From Methanolinea sp. (GTDB lineage: Archaea > Halobacteriota > Methanomicrobia > Methanomicrobiales > Methanospirillaceae): DNA of 64,000 nucleotides. Of the stretch, positions 26,618 to 37,086 are shown piece after piece; the first letter of the stretch is position 1, and each line of letters begins with the position of its first letter. The notes below the pieces were generated by a model that was not told the origin of the DNA, did no database searches, and worked only from the letters and a program-made list of their open reading frames with translations. A program made the translations under genes and the position numbers. The stretch lies in assembly GCA_029907345.1 (NCBI GenBank), contig JARYMB010000002.1, positions 1 through 64,000 of the forward strand, written 5' to 3'.

Positions 26618-29272
26618 TTAAATCCTGAACTTGGAGACTTCTGTCGAGACCCTGACCACGATGTTGTTGACGTTGGCAATGACCTTTGCGATCTGGTCGA
26701 TGGCAGCTGCCGTCTCCTCGCTGACAGCCGCGGAATCGGTTGCCTCCTTGGCAGTGTTCCGGACGAGGCTGTTCACCTCGTTGATGCTGGCGGTGACTTC
26801 TTCGACCGACGCTGCCTGTTCCTCGGATGCCGCCGCGACTTCGGTCACGTTCCGGCTGATCTGGTCGATGGACTCCACGATCCTGTTGAAGTTCTCGAGT
26901 GTCTCCTTGAGGGCAACGCTGCCTTCCTTGACCTCGTTGTTCGAGATGGCAACCGTCTCGGCGGCCGTCTGGGTCTGTTTCTGGAGGTTGCCGATCATCT
27001 CGGCGATCTTCTCTGCAGAGATGCGGGACTCTTCGGCCAGGGACTTGACCTCGGTGGCGACCACGGCAAACCCTCTGCCGGCATCGCCGGCACGGGCGGC
27101 CTCGATCGCGGCGTTGAGTGCGAGCAGGTTGGTCTGGTTCGCAAGGTCGGTGATCAGGTTCACGATCTCACCGATCTTATCCATCTGGGACTTGATCTCG
27201 AGGATGATCGTGTTGACCTCGTTCGAGGACCGGGTGATGCCGTTCATGCCGCCCTCGGTCTTCTTGGCAAGCTCGATACCCTTCCGGGAATAGTCGTTGG
27301 TCTCCTGCACGAGCTGGGAGACGGACTCGGCTTTTGCTGCGACCTGCTGGATGGTCTTGGAGAGGTCTTCCATGGCCTTCAAGACCTCGGTGATGCCCTG
27401 GTTGCTCTGTTCGGCATTCGTGCTCACGGCAGCCGCGTTCTTGGCGACCTGGGCAGACCCTGCCGAGACCTCCTCGATACTCGCGTTTGCCTCTTCAGCG
27501 CTCGCCCCGAGTTCCATGATCTGCTGGTTTACGAGCGAGAGAGCCTTTGAGATCTGGATTCCGATGTTGTCGAGGGCTTCCCTGAACTTTTCAAAGTCAC
27601 CAGGAGTGGTCAGTTTTGTGTTCCACCGAACTTGGAAATCACCAGCTGCATACTTGTTGCAGATTCTCATTGCCTCGTTGAGCGGTGCAATAATATATTC
27701 AAGTGTAAGGTTGATTCCTTCGATTATTTTCCGATAGTCCCCCTGGTGTCTGGATGCATCAGCCCGGGTCCCGAGTTTTCCTTCGGTTGCCGCTTTTGAA
27801 AGCTTGTTTGTATCGGCAATGAGGGCGTTGATGTTGTCGATGCACTGGTTGAGGTTGTTCTTGATGATGTTGAAGTCACCGCGGTAGGTCTCGGAGATCT
27901 TCTCCGGCATGTCACCCCTGCTGATCCGGTCGATGTATGCAGCAGCCACGTTGAGGGGCCCGATAACGGCATCAAGGGTCTCGTTGAGGCCCCGGATGAG
28001 GCTGGCATAGTCTCCCTTGAACTTGGACGGGTCACCCCGGACTGATAGCTGTCCTTCGGATGCAGCAACGCTGATCTTCGCGATCTCGTCTGAAAACTTC
28101 TGGATTGTCGTGACGACTCCGGCAAACGCTTTCGACACCTCCGAGATCTCGTCTCCCCCGGACGTGATGTCCGATGTTCCTTCCAGCGTCTTTGACGCTG
28201 TCCCGAGGTCGCCGTCCATTACCTGGTTCCCGAGCGTCACGAGGTCGCCCATCCGCCGGGCTATCGACCTGCCGAACATGAGGGAGATGAGGGCTCCGAC
28301 TGCTATGCTCGCCACCAGAATGATGATGATTGCGTTCCGGATACCATCGATCGGGCCCATGAAATCAGAAGGATCGACCCGCGAGGCGATGATCCAGTCG
28401 AGGGCAGGGAAGTACATGTAGTATGCATCGATATTCTTGCCCTCCCAGACATACTCGAGTTTTGCGGGTTTATCCCTGACCTTATCCTTGTTTGCGATCA
28501 TCTTCTGGATAAACTCCTGATCGGCCATGTTCTGGCCCTGGAGTGACGGGTGGACGAGAAGTGTTCCCTTGCTGTCCATGACATAGACGTACCCGCTCTG
28601 GCCGAGTTTCACCCCGAGGATCTCCTTCTTGAGGCCACCATACACACTGTCTTCCGGTACACCGACAAAGAGGATACCGATGATCTCCCCGCTGCTGCTC
28701 TTGATGGGTTCATAAGCAGTTATGTACGTCTTTCCTACAACGTCGGCCGTACCGTAATACGTCTGGCCTTTCTGAATAACCGCGTCATAGACAGCATCAG
28801 AAACAGGCGTTCCGATTGCTCTCTTTCCATCGGCACCTACAACGTTGGTGGAAATACGGATCGCCTGGCCATCTGTCTTTTGGAATATCGTGGCTTTCGA
28901 TCCCGTCATCCTCTCGATCTGATCGACTATCTCGAAGTTGTCGTTGACCACGTACTCCCGGCTTCCCTGGCCCTTGAGAACGAGTTTTCCCCCGCTGATC
29001 TCAGGAGTTCCGTAGCCATAGAAGGTGGATCGGAGAACGTTCAGGTCACCATTCACTTTCTGCTGCGCGAGATCGTAAGTGTTCGCTGTCATCTTCTGAA
29101 TATCACTGATCTGCGTTGCAAGAAGCGTATCAACCTGTTCGGAAATCGCGTTGCTGGAACTGGTATATGCTACCAGGCCAAGGAGAAGGGTTGGCACGGC
29201 AACCAGTAACAGGCAGATGATGAGGATCTTTGTCCCTATTTTCATCCGGGAGAACCCGGAAATTTTCACCAT
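26618..29272 (-). CDS. Membrane methyl-accepting chemotaxis protein (Cache, HAMP, MCP signal)
   Basis: 884 residues. A first transmembrane helix at about 12-35, a periplasmic-side Cache_3-Cache_2 type sensor ([36 protein letters not shown]), and a second helix near 320-340 ([20 protein letters not shown]). Several HAMP-like repeats come next, then the signalling hairpin [20 protein letters not shown]. It senses a small extracellular ligand and controls CheA through CheW. Glu/Gln-rich helices flanking the hairpin would be methylation sites. It heads an operon with cheW; its promoter is AT-rich (about 29400-29412). Confidence 0.95.
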   Translation of the reverse strand: MVKISGFSRMKIGTKILIICLLLVAVPTLLLGLVAYTSSSNAISEQVDTLLATQISDIQKMTANTYDLAQQKVNGDLNVLRSTFYGYGTPEISGGKLVLKGQGSREYVVNDNFEIVDQIERMTGSKATIFQKTDGQAIRISTNVVGADGKRAIGTPVSDAVYDAVIQKGQTYYGTADVVGKTYITAYEPIKSSSGEIIGILFVGVPEDSVYGGLKKEILGVKLGQSGYVYVMDSKGTLLVHPSLQGQNMADQEFIQKMIANKDKVRDKPAKLEYVWEGKNIDAYYMYFPALDWIIASRVDPSDFMGPIDGIRNAIIIILVASIAVGALISLMFGRSIARRMGDLVTLGNQVMDGDLGTASKTLEGTSDITSGGDEISEVSKAFAGVVTTIQKFSDEIAKISVAASEGQLSVRGDPSKFKGDYASLIRGLNETLDAVIGPLNVAAAYIDRISRGDMPEKISETYRGDFNIIKNNLNQCIDNINALIADTNKLSKAATEGKLGTRADASRHQGDYRKIIEGINLTLEYIIAPLNEAMRICNKYAAGDFQVRWNTKLTTPGDFEKFREALDNIGIQISKALSLVNQQIMELGASAEEANASIEEVSAGSAQVAKNAAAVSTNAEQSNQGITEVLKAMEDLSKTIQQVAAKAESVSQLVQETNDYSRKGIELAKKTEGGMNGITRSSNEVNTIILEIKSQMDKIGEIVNLITDLANQTNLLALNAAIEAARAGDAGRGFAVVATEVKSLAEESRISAEKIAEMIGNLQKQTQTAAETVAISNNEVKEGSVALKETLENFNRIVESIDQISRNVTEVAAASEEQAASVEEVTASINEVNSLVRNTAKEATDSAAVSEETAAAIDQIAKVIANVNNIVVRVSTEVSKFRI

Positions 29273-29522
29273 ACTTCAGCTAACCTCCATCCTGTATTCT
29301 ATGCACACCGCTCACGGGCACGGAACCATGGATCCTGCAGGAATACCACAGGAATGCTCATGGAGAGAATGCCGGAGGGATAACAAGGAGGTGGATTTTA
29401 CATTATATAAATATTTCCTCCTCTCATCATCAAAACCAATAATTAAAATAGGTGTATGATAATGATGTTAAATGCTGGTACAGACAGGGATTGAATAGTA
29501 GTAACATGCAAGGGTGTCCTGC

Positions 29523-30761
29523 ATGGTGGAAACGGGGGATATTGAGAAGATTCGTGAGTTACTGGGACAGCACAAACAGGGTCTCACGATCGATGAAGTC
29601 TCGCGGCATCTGGGGATAAACAGGAGCACGGCGTCAAAGTATCTCAATTCTCTCGTCTTTTCCGGCGCGGCAACAATCCGGAGACTCGGGCCCGCAAAGC
29701 TCTTCTACCTCAGAGAAGTCGTTCCCCTCGATCAGCTCCTGGACCATGCAACCGACGGCGTTGTCGTGGTCGATCCGGGATACACAATCCATTACATGAA
29801 CGACACGCTTGCCCGGATGTTCCATTGCCAGGCGGACAATGTCATAGGTGTGCAGGTCCACGATACACCGCTCTATCCCCTTTTCACGCCCGAGACGTTC
29901 CATGCAATCGAGAGTAGCCATGATGGCCCGGAACGAAAGGTAAATGAGTCGCTGAACCTCGGTGACATGACATGGACGGTTGAGAAAAGGATATTCCCTG
30001 TGCATTTCAGGTCGGGACTCCTGGGTACGGGGGTCGTCTGCCATTTCACTCCAGGGGAGGGACAACCCACCGGAATACCGGCAGGGGAATCAGACAGGTA
30101 TTCCCCCCTCCGGAAAAAATTCTGTCTCCAGCAGAACCAGCTGAATGTCCTTCTCCGGCGGTACGCGAAAAACCAGGTTGGACTCGCACTCGAGCTCCTA
30201 AAGAAGATGAGAGATGAGCGTGTTCCCGAAAAGATTCCAGGGTATGCACGGGAGCAGGAAGACCTCCTCCAATCGATTCTCCTCAACCTCCGAACGTTTG
30301 ACGATTTTCTCGGTGATGAGGTCCTGCAACCGGAATGGCTCTCCCTCGAGGAGGCCCTGGAAGAGGCCCTCATGGACACCAGGTTCTCCCATATCCGCTT
30401 TTTTTCGGATGTCAAGGGGTATTTCATCTGTTCCACCCGGAGCCTCCCCCGCGTATTCCAGGCATTGCTGGAAAATTCAATCATCCATGGACAGAAAGCG
30501 ACCTCTGTCCGGGTAACCGCCCGCGATACCGGGGAAGGACTCCTCATCACCTACGAAGATGACGGCATCGGAATCCCTGAAAGCGGGAAATTGTCCATTT
30601 TTGAGTGGGGGAAGGGTCCTCACCGGGCACACTCCCTTTTCCTCTCCCGGCAGGTACTCTCCGTGACGGGAATAGCGATGAAAGAAACGGGGAAATACGG
30701 GAGGGGTGCCCGGTTCGAGCTACTCGTTCCTCCCGGAAGGTTCCGGTCCACGCCTGGGTAA
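29523..30761 (+). CDS. HTH-PAS-histidine-kinase-like ATPase protein
   Basis: 412 residues. An N-terminal winged HTH (about 5-60, TIDEVSRHLGINRSTASKYL), a PAS domain (about 67-180, DGVVVVDPGYTIHYMN), a helical linker, and a C-terminal HATPase_c domain with N box LLENSIIHG, G1 DDGIGIP and G2 YGRGARFELLVP. I see no phosphoacceptor His in an H-box context in the linker, and no receiver domain. It may act as a one-component DNA-binding sensor whose ATPase domain sets its state. AAGGGTG precedes the ATG at 29523. It lies between the two chemotaxis operons. Confidence 0.8.
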   Translation: MVETGDIEKIRELLGQHKQGLTIDEVSRHLGINRSTASKYLNSLVFSGAATIRRLGPAKLFYLREVVPLDQLLDHATDGVVVVDPGYTIHYMNDTLARMFHCQADNVIGVQVHDTPLYPLFTPETFHAIESSHDGPERKVNESLNLGDMTWTVEKRIFPVHFRSGLLGTGVVCHFTPGEGQPTGIPAGESDRYSPLRKKFCLQQNQLNVLLRRYAKNQVGLALELLKKMRDERVPEKIPGYAREQEDLLQSILLNLRTFDDFLGDEVLQPEWLSLEEALEEALMDTRFSHIRFFSDVKGYFICSTRSLPRVFQALLENSIIHGQKATSVRVTARDTGEGLLITYEDDGIGIPESGKLSIFEWGKGPHRAHSLFLSRQVLSVTGIAMKETGKYGRGARFELLVPPGRFRSTPG

Positions 30762-30776
30762 GGGCACGTTATTTCT

Positions 30777-31577
30777 TCAGGTGACCTCTTTTCGGACGAA
30801 TATCTTCTGGAGTGGCTTATAGGGTGCAAACAGGTGTTCGACTTCGCGTCCCAGGAACTCCGACATCCCCATGATGTAATACCCGCCCGGACGGAGTCCC
30901 TGGTAAAACATGCGGACGAGGTCATTCTTCTGGGGTTCGGAAAAGTAGATCGTGACGTTGCGACACGACACAATATCAAGGTCACGCAGCACGGGGATGC
31001 CCGACATCAGGTCATGGTGCTGGAACCGCACTCTCTCCCTGATATGCGGTTTGATCTCGAATTTTCCATCCGCCCTCTGGGTGAAATGGCGGTGAAGCTG
31101 CCGTTCGCTGACGAACTCCAGCGCTGACTTGTCGTAGACTCCCTCCCTTGCCTTCGCGAGGATGACATCGTCGATGTCGGTTGCAATGACCAGCCAGTCG
31201 ATGTCCTTGCGGATGAGCGTCTGGTCATAGAGCATCATGGCATAAGAGTAAGGTTCTTCACCCGAAGAGCACCCTGCACTCCATATCCGGATCCTGTTCT
31301 GCTGGCGGAGCATGGGCACGAGAATCTCGTTTTTGATGCACTCAAAGACGGCAGGGTCCCGGAAGAACTTGGTGACGTTGATGGTAAGGGCATTCTTGAG
31401 GGGTTCGTGTTCTTCGGGGTGCTTGAGAAGGTACTCCTGGTATTCCCGGTATGTTGCTATCCGCCTTGCGTTCATCCGCGACGCCAGGCGACGCTTGATG
31501 TAATCTTCCTTGTAGTTGGTACACTGGATACCAAAAAGGCGCTGGATTGTCTGGAGGAGACTCTGAAATTCATCCAT
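30777..31577 (-). CDS. cheR: Chemotaxis protein methyltransferase CheR
   Basis: 266 residues: an N-terminal CheR_N helical domain (about 1-75) and a SAM-dependent methyltransferase domain with IWSAGCSSGEEPYSYAM (SAM motif) and DIVSCRNVTIYFSEPQK, GYYIMGMSEFL near the end. It methylates glutamates on MCPs for adaptation. Third gene of the minus-strand unit mcp-cheW-cheR (33683 to 30777). It ends convergently with the HTH-PAS protein. Confidence 0.95.
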   Translation of the reverse strand: MDEFQSLLQTIQRLFGIQCTNYKEDYIKRRLASRMNARRIATYREYQEYLLKHPEEHEPLKNALTINVTKFFRDPAVFECIKNEILVPMLRQQNRIRIWSAGCSSGEEPYSYAMMLYDQTLIRKDIDWLVIATDIDDVILAKAREGVYDKSALEFVSERQLHRHFTQRADGKFEIKPHIRERVRFQHHDLMSGIPVLRDLDIVSCRNVTIYFSEPQKNDLVRMFYQGLRPGGYYIMGMSEFLGREVEHLFAPYKPLQKIFVRKEVT

Positions 31578-31594
31578 GGGTAGTATCCGGCAAC

Positions 31595-32077
31595 TTACCG
31601 CTTGGCAAGGTCAAAGATATGAGATAGTACCTTTTCAATATCGAGATATAAAATAAGCTTGTGGGTACTCTTCCTCTCGCCGATACCGGTTTTTTCCTCT
31701 TCCAGCCGTATGATACCTTTAATGAAGGATTTCCGGGACTCTGACGGGCCATTGGTTTTGTACTCGATACTCGAGTCGGGCACAGAACAGACGCTGTGAA
31801 CCTCGTCGACAATAAAGCCGATTTTGTCACCTTTTGCTGCTTCGGATACGAGGATGATGAACTTGTGCGAAGGTGACACGGGCGCAGCCTTCTGCCCGAT
31901 GATCATGGCGAGGTTGATGAGGGTTGTTATCTCTCCCCGGATGTTCGTCATCCCGGCGATGTATTCCTGCGTCCTGGGTATGGGAGTGATGGGGAGAGAC
32001 TCCACTATTTCCCGGGTGTAACTGATGTCAACCGCATAGGAGTTTCCGTTCAGATCGAATTCCAGGATCTCGGGCAT
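31595..32077 (-). CDS. cheW: Chemotaxis coupling protein CheW (second copy)
   Basis: 160 residues of CheW fold (EILEFDLNGNSYAVDISYTREIV; TQEYIAGMTNIRGEITTLINLA). Unlike the first copy it lacks a long N-terminal extension. It follows the soluble MCP by 16 bases and precedes cheR by 17 bases, so it most likely couples that cytoplasmic receptor to CheA. Confidence 0.95.
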   Translation of the reverse strand: MPEILEFDLNGNSYAVDISYTREIVESLPITPIPRTQEYIAGMTNIRGEITTLINLAMIIGQKAAPVSPSHKFIILVSEAAKGDKIGFIVDEVHSVCSVPDSSIEYKTNGPSESRKSFIKGIIRLEEEKTGIGERKSTHKLILYLDIEKVLSHIFDLAKR

Positions 32078-32093
32078 GACTTACTGTATCCTT

Positions 32094-33683
32094 TCAGGTT
32101 TTTGTCTTGAAGGATTCGACGATCCTCCGGCACTCCGACATCTTCTGCTTAATCTCACTCGTTGCACTGGCAATCTCTTCTATCGATGCACTGCTCTCCT
32201 CGGCCAGGGCAGCAAGGTTCTCGGCATCCCTTTCGTTGTGAACGATGAGGTTGTGGATGAGCTCGATGTTGTTCATGACGTTGCTGCTCGCAATAGCCTG
32301 GTTCTCCGTGGCCTTCGATATCTGCCCGATACTCCCGGCGGTCGTCCTTATCCCTTCGGCCATCTGGTTCAGTGCCCCGATCGTAATCTCCACGCTTCGG
32401 ATGCCGGTCATTATCTCGTCATAGGCCTTTTTCATCGAGTTGACGGTCTGGCTGCTCGTACGCGAGATGTCCTGTATCACGGTATCGATGTTCTTTGTCG
32501 CATTCTTGGACCCCCCGGCGAGGTTCCTGACCTCCTCTGCAACGACCGCAAAACCCTTCCCGTGCTCTCCGGCCCGTGCAGCCTCGATGGCGGCATTCAG
32601 GGCGAGGAGGTTTGTCTGGTTGGCAATATCGGTGATGACCCTGACGATATTGCTTATCTCCTGGGTTTTTGCGTTCAGTGTCACCATCTCGTCCATGACG
32701 CGCCGGGAGAGATCCTGAACAAGGTTCATCTTTTCGGATGCTTCCTTCCCGAGTTTCCCTGCATCCTCGCCTGCAGAGAGGACTTTCTGGGAGGTCAATG
32801 CCATTTCCTGCGATGTCCGGGCAATCCTCTCCACGTCGGTATTCAGTTCGGAGATGTCCTTTGATACTTTCTCGAGCTGCCGTAACTGGTTCTTGGTCTC
32901 CTCCGAGTTCTTCTGCGCCGTAAGGGCGACATTCTGCGATGCACGGGCGATCTCGTCAGTTCCGGTGATGATATCCGAGAGCGAACTGTCCAGGAACTCG
33001 ATTGTCTGTACTAGATTTGATATGAGTTCGGTCAGTTTGTCGATTGTCGTGTTGAGGTCATTTTTGACAGCCTCAAGGGGGTCATTCTCATAGCGGGGTG
33101 CTTTCCTGGTGAGGTTCCCGCTGGCAAGACTTGCAAGGACATCCCCAACCTCGCCGATACTCTTCCTGAGGCGTTCCTCGAGGGCTTTTTTCTCTGTAAT
33201 ATCGTTGTAGATGACAAATACCGTCTGGATATCCCCCTTCTCGTCAAGGATGGGGATGCCGTACTGTTCCAGCACCTTGATGCCGCTTGGCATCTCCACT
33301 TTGACCTCGCCAAAGGATCGTCTCTTCGAGGTAATTGCGACCTTCAGCCCCTCTCCCTTCTGTTCGAGAATCTTGAAGCTCCTGGCACTCATCTTCTTGA
33401 GCTGGTCCCGATCGATGCCCGAAAGCCGGCTGTACGCCTGGTTTGCAGAGAGGATCTTCCAGTCCCGGTCGAAAATCAGGATGGGAAACGGGTTTTCTGC
33501 AAAGGTGACCTGGGTGCGGAGCCGCAGGTTCTCCGTAACCATCAGGAGGGAATTGATAGTCTCTGCATATTGCCGGCAGGCAGGATCAACCCTGTCCGGG
33601 TCTAATGTGATCGCAAAAGAGGCCCTCTTCCTGATGGCTTCCTGAATATCAGCAAGGGTGCCTTTCTTTTCTCTGATTGTCAT
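32094..33683 (-). CDS. Cytoplasmic PAS-containing methyl-accepting chemotaxis protein
   Basis: 529 residues without any transmembrane helix. An N-terminal helical region is followed by a PAS domain (about 65-175; [20 protein letters not shown]), a HAMP-like connector, and the MCP signalling domain with [28 protein letters not shown]. It probably senses an internal signal such as redox state or a bound cofactor. It heads an operon with cheW and cheR; an AT-rich TATA-like stretch (tagtatattaa) lies just upstream at about 33704. Confidence 0.95.
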   Translation of the reverse strand: MTIREKKGTLADIQEAIRKRASFAITLDPDRVDPACRQYAETINSLLMVTENLRLRTQVTFAENPFPILIFDRDWKILSANQAYSRLSGIDRDQLKKMSARSFKILEQKGEGLKVAITSKRRSFGEVKVEMPSGIKVLEQYGIPILDEKGDIQTVFVIYNDITEKKALEERLRKSIGEVGDVLASLASGNLTRKAPRYENDPLEAVKNDLNTTIDKLTELISNLVQTIEFLDSSLSDIITGTDEIARASQNVALTAQKNSEETKNQLRQLEKVSKDISELNTDVERIARTSQEMALTSQKVLSAGEDAGKLGKEASEKMNLVQDLSRRVMDEMVTLNAKTQEISNIVRVITDIANQTNLLALNAAIEAARAGEHGKGFAVVAEEVRNLAGGSKNATKNIDTVIQDISRTSSQTVNSMKKAYDEIMTGIRSVEITIGALNQMAEGIRTTAGSIGQISKATENQAIASSNVMNNIELIHNLIVHNERDAENLAALAEESSASIEEIASATSEIKQKMSECRRIVESFKTKT

Positions 33684-33810
33684 TTTATGATAGTGTCTAC
33701 AAAGTAGTATATTAATTCATTGCTAATAATCATCAAAAATGAAAAACATTCCCAGTCATTAAATGGCAGAGGGTACTTCTCTCCCCGGTTATTCTCTGGA
33801 TGACCGGAAC

Positions 33811-33824
33811 TGGTCTTAAGACCA
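33811..33824. promoter_or_regulatory. Perfect palindrome upstream of dtxR-feoB
   Basis: TGGTCTTAAGACCA is a perfect 14-bp palindrome, 69 bases before the ATG of the DtxR-FeoA gene. A second palindrome (GGAGT-T-ACTCC, 33832-33842) follows directly, and AT-rich TATA candidates lie at about 33845-33870. Autoregulation by the metal sensor encoded next is the natural reading. Confidence 0.5.
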
Positions 33825-33892
33825 AATCTCAGGAGTTACTCCCCTGTATTTATCCAAATTCTCAAATAATTTCGGGAACAATTATTCCTGCG

Positions 33893-34522
33893 ATGAAGAC
33901 TTCGGCCGGGGAAGATATCCTCGAGGCTGCCTGCCTCCTTCTGGAGAAGGAAAAATCTATCCCGACGGTAAGGAAAGTCGCAGGCCGGCTCTCCGAGGAC
34001 GAGGACAGGGTCCGGAAAGAGGCCCTGGAGCTTGAGAAAGGGGGATTTCTCCGGCTGGAGGAGGGAGACATCATCGAACTCTCTGAAAAGGGCAGGGAGG
34101 CAGGGTTGCGTACGATACAGAAACACACGGTCCTCGAGCGTTTCCTCTCGGAAATCCTTGGCATGGAACGTGCTGCCGCATCGGAAGAGGCCTGCATCCT
34201 CGAGCACGATATTTCGGACGAGACGGCAGACAGGCTCGAGGGTTTTATTGCAGTCCCCCGGGGACGTGGCCGGAGGCTGCAGCGGGGACGCCGGAGACTA
34301 TTAACCCTTGCCGATGTTCCGGAAGGCACGGATCTCAGGGTTGTCACAGTCCGGTGCCGGGGCGGATATGAACGGCTGGCTGACCTTGGGATTCTTCCGG
34401 GAGAGACCATCAGGGTCGTGCACATCCTCAACCACAAAGCCGTGGTTATCCGCGTGAAAGGCTGTGACGTCGCCCTGAGCCCCGAAATTGCCTCTTCCAT
34501 CCTCGTGGAGAGGCTGCAATGA
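33893..34522 (+). CDS. DtxR/MntR-type metal-dependent regulator fused to FeoA domain
   Basis: 209 residues. An N-terminal winged HTH (about 1-60, AACLLLEKEKSIPTVRKVAGRL) and a metal-binding/dimer region with DtxR-like ligands (LERFLSEILGM...EEACILEHDISDE), then a C-terminal SH3-like FeoA domain (about 135-209; LADLGILPGETIRVVHILN). Such regulators repress iron or manganese uptake when the metal is bound. It overlaps feoB by four bases (ATGA), so the fused FeoA may double as the FeoB partner. The ATG at 33893 was chosen; the upstream in-frame extension carries no domain. Confidence 0.9.
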   Translation: MKTSAGEDILEAACLLLEKEKSIPTVRKVAGRLSEDEDRVRKEALELEKGGFLRLEEGDIIELSEKGREAGLRTIQKHTVLERFLSEILGMERAAASEEACILEHDISDETADRLEGFIAVPRGRGRRLQRGRRRLLTLADVPEGTDLRVVTVRCRGGYERLADLGILPGETIRVVHILNHKAVVIRVKGCDVALSPEIASSILVERLQ

Positions 34523-36369
34523 AGATCGGGCTCATCGGGAACCCCAACGTCGGGAAGTCGCTCATATTTCACCAGCTGACGGGTATCGGCGTCGAGGTCA
34601 GCAATTACCCGGGAACAACGGTCGACCTCTTTTCAGGAACGCTCTGTTACAGGAAGGAAAGAATCGAGCTGGTCGACCTCCCGGGCATTTATTCCCTTGA
34701 AGGAAAATCCCCCGAGGAAGAGATCGTTCGGAATTTCATAACCGGAGAGGAAGCCGAGGGTCTCGTCGCTGTCCTTGATGCAACCCACCTCGAGCGAAAC
34801 CTCTACCTTCTCCTGCAGGTTGCAGAGTACAAAAAGCCCCTTGTCGTTGTCCTGAACATGATGGACGAGGCTGAAAAACGCGGTATCGAGATCGATACAG
34901 GGAAACTCTCGTCAATCCTCGGCACCGAGATCATCCCGGTCACGGCAACTCAGGGTAAGAATATCCAGGAGATTATCCCGGCAACCCTCTTCCGGTCCAG
35001 GGTGCCGGACATCACCGTTCCCTACGACCTCCACATCGAGGCTGCTGTACGAACACTCGCCTCCGTTCATGGGATCAGCAGGGTTGTCGCTCTCCAGGCA
35101 CTCCAGGGGATGGTCGATCATCCCGGTATTGCTGAATCGGCAGCCACGCTTGCAAAGGAGATAGAAGAGGTGCACCGGATGTCTGTCCAGCAGATTATCG
35201 CCGGAAACCGTCACCGCTGTGCACGCGTGATTGCAGAAAAGGTAGTCCGGAAGAAGGAAGAGGTCACTGCGGGTTCCCTGGACACCCTGCTGACCTCCCG
35301 GGTATGGGGCCCCGTCATCCTCGCTGCTGTTCTCGCAGCCATCCTTCTCTCCGTTTTTTATATTGGTTCGTACCTCGAGGAATTCCTCGTCGGGTCCTTT
35401 GAGTCCCTCATCGTCCAGCCATTCCTGTCGCTCGGCCTCGGGCCCCTCCCCGAACAGATCGGTCTTGCAATCCTGCTCGCACTCCAGGCCGGACTTGGAA
35501 TAGCATTTCCCTTCATCTTCACCTTCTACATCTTCATATCCATCCTGGAAGACTCCGGATACCTGACGCGGGCGGCTTTCCTCGCAGACAGCACCATGCA
35601 CCGCCTCGGGATGCACGGGCAGGGCATCATCCCCCTCATCCTCGGGTTCGGGTGCAACGTCCCGGCCATCATGGGCATCCGTCTCCTCCGCACCCGGCGG
35701 GAGAGGATCATTGCATCGTTCCTCGTAAGCATGATCCCCTGTTCCGCACGGACTGTCATCATTGCAGGAATCGTCGCGGTTTTTGTCGGATTCGGGGCTG
35801 CGTTGAGCATCTACCTGATTGCACTCGGCCTGATCATCCTGACGGGGCTCATCCTGTCCCGGATTACACCAGGGGATCGATACGGAATGATCCTTGAGCT
35901 GTCGCCGCTTCGCATCCCGCAGCCGGGCAACGTCCTCGCAAAATCCTGGTTTCGGATAAAGGAGTTCCTGCTCATCGCAATGCCTCTCCTCGTGGCTGCA
36001 AGCATCGTCCTTGGTCTCCTGCAGTTTATCGGCTTTTTTTCCCTCTTTGGAGAACTTATCGCTCCTTTCTCAGAAACAATCCTCGGGCTGCCCGGGTACG
36101 CGGCAAGCGCCCTTCTCTTCGGAATTCTCCGGAAAGAGATGGCACTCGAGACACTTGTCATCCTGGCAGGGACGGCTGACCTTGCATCCGTTCTGACTGC
36201 AGGCCAGATATACGTTTTTGCCGTGGTCAGCGTACTCTTCATCCCCTGCATATCCACGATTGGAGTCCTCGTCAGGGTCGTGGGAGCTCGGATTACGGTC
36301 CTTGTCTCCCTGTATACGCTTATTCTCGGCGTTTGCATCGGAGCGCTTATAAACATTCTTGTGGTATGA
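34519..36369 (+). CDS. feoB: Ferrous iron transporter FeoB
   Basis: 616 residues. N-terminal G domain with G1 GNPNVGKS, switch NYPGTT, G3 DLPGIYSL and G4 NMMD; then a helical regulatory region, and a polytopic membrane domain with two Gate motifs (GFGCNVPAIMGIRLL; SMIPCSARTVI). It imports Fe2+. Length is shorter than the E. coli protein, as usual for archaea. There is no separate feoA; the domain is on the preceding regulator. Confidence 0.97.
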   Translation: MKIGLIGNPNVGKSLIFHQLTGIGVEVSNYPGTTVDLFSGTLCYRKERIELVDLPGIYSLEGKSPEEEIVRNFITGEEAEGLVAVLDATHLERNLYLLLQVAEYKKPLVVVLNMMDEAEKRGIEIDTGKLSSILGTEIIPVTATQGKNIQEIIPATLFRSRVPDITVPYDLHIEAAVRTLASVHGISRVVALQALQGMVDHPGIAESAATLAKEIEEVHRMSVQQIIAGNRHRCARVIAEKVVRKKEEVTAGSLDTLLTSRVWGPVILAAVLAAILLSVFYIGSYLEEFLVGSFESLIVQPFLSLGLGPLPEQIGLAILLALQAGLGIAFPFIFTFYIFISILEDSGYLTRAAFLADSTMHRLGMHGQGIIPLILGFGCNVPAIMGIRLLRTRRERIIASFLVSMIPCSARTVIIAGIVAVFVGFGAALSIYLIALGLIILTGLILSRITPGDRYGMILELSPLRIPQPGNVLAKSWFRIKEFLLIAMPLLVAASIVLGLLQFIGFFSLFGELIAPFSETILGLPGYAASALLFGILRKEMALETLVILAGTADLASVLTAGQIYVFAVVSVLFIPCISTIGVLVRVVGARITVLVSLYTLILGVCIGALINILVV

Positions 36370-36378
36370 TATTTGGGA

Positions 36379-37086
36379 ATGTATATTTATAAAACCGGGA
36401 TTCGCCTTATCGACGAGAAGAAAGGGGGGCTTTCCCCGGGATCGAACATTCTCATTCTTGCTCCTTCTTTGAGCAGCGGGGAGCGTCTGGGTTATTCGAT
36501 CGCCCGGCCGGTCGAGGGAGAATACGCGCTCATCCTCTCGACTGTCATGCGGGCAGTCGATCTCCTCGATTTTTTTTCAGAGTCCCGCATCGATCCTTCG
36601 AGGATCGGGATAATCGATGCCGTGAGCAAGCTCTCGACTCCCGATATCTCCGACTCGACACAGATCCGGTACGTATCAAGCCCCAGCGACCTGACGGGGA
36701 TTGGAATCAAGTTCTCGTCGATGGTGGAAAGTATCTTCAACGGCGAGTTTGCAGACTACGGCAACGCTCTCTTTCCACCGCCGATACGGTTTTATATCGA
36801 TTCGCTGACCACGCTCCTCATGTACAGGAGACTGGAAGTCATCTACCAGTTCCTCCATGTCGTGACTGCCAAGCTGAAGAAGATGGATGCCATCGGGATA
36901 TATGCCCTGAACAACGAATCATTCGATGAACGAACGCTCTCTTTGATCAAACAGCTCATGAACGTCGTGGTAGAGATAAAGAACGAACAACACGGGGACT
37001 TCCTCAGGGTAAGAGGCCTCCCGGGAGTATCCCAGGAGTGGGTCCACTTCCATATAAACGGCGAAGGTCTGGAGGTGGTCATATGA
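36379..37086 (+). CDS. KaiC/RAD55-like protein with degenerate Walker A
   Basis: 235 residues with the RecA-like alpha/beta order of archaeal KaiC-type signalling ATPases: YKTGIRLIDEKKGGLSPGSNILILAP at the start, then a strand/helix series ending RVRGLPGVSQEWVHFHI. At the P-loop position it has APSLSSGERL in place of GxxGxGKT, so ATP hydrolysis is doubtful. The ATG at 36379 is nine bases after the feoB stop; the stop overlaps the next start (ATGA). Confidence 0.7.
   Translation: MYIYKTGIRLIDEKKGGLSPGSNILILAPSLSSGERLGYSIARPVEGEYALILSTVMRAVDLLDFFSESRIDPSRIGIIDAVSKLSTPDISDSTQIRYVSSPSDLTGIGIKFSSMVESIFNGEFADYGNALFPPPIRFYIDSLTTLLMYRRLEVIYQFLHVVTAKLKKMDAIGIYALNNESFDERTLSLIKQLMNVVVEIKNEQHGDFLRVRGLPGVSQEWVHFHINGEGLEVVI

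Noticed and set aside
26555-27550. 331-codon plus-strand frame opposite the MCP gene
   Set aside because: Long only because of the repetitive codon pattern of the MCP helix on the other strand; it has no independent family match.
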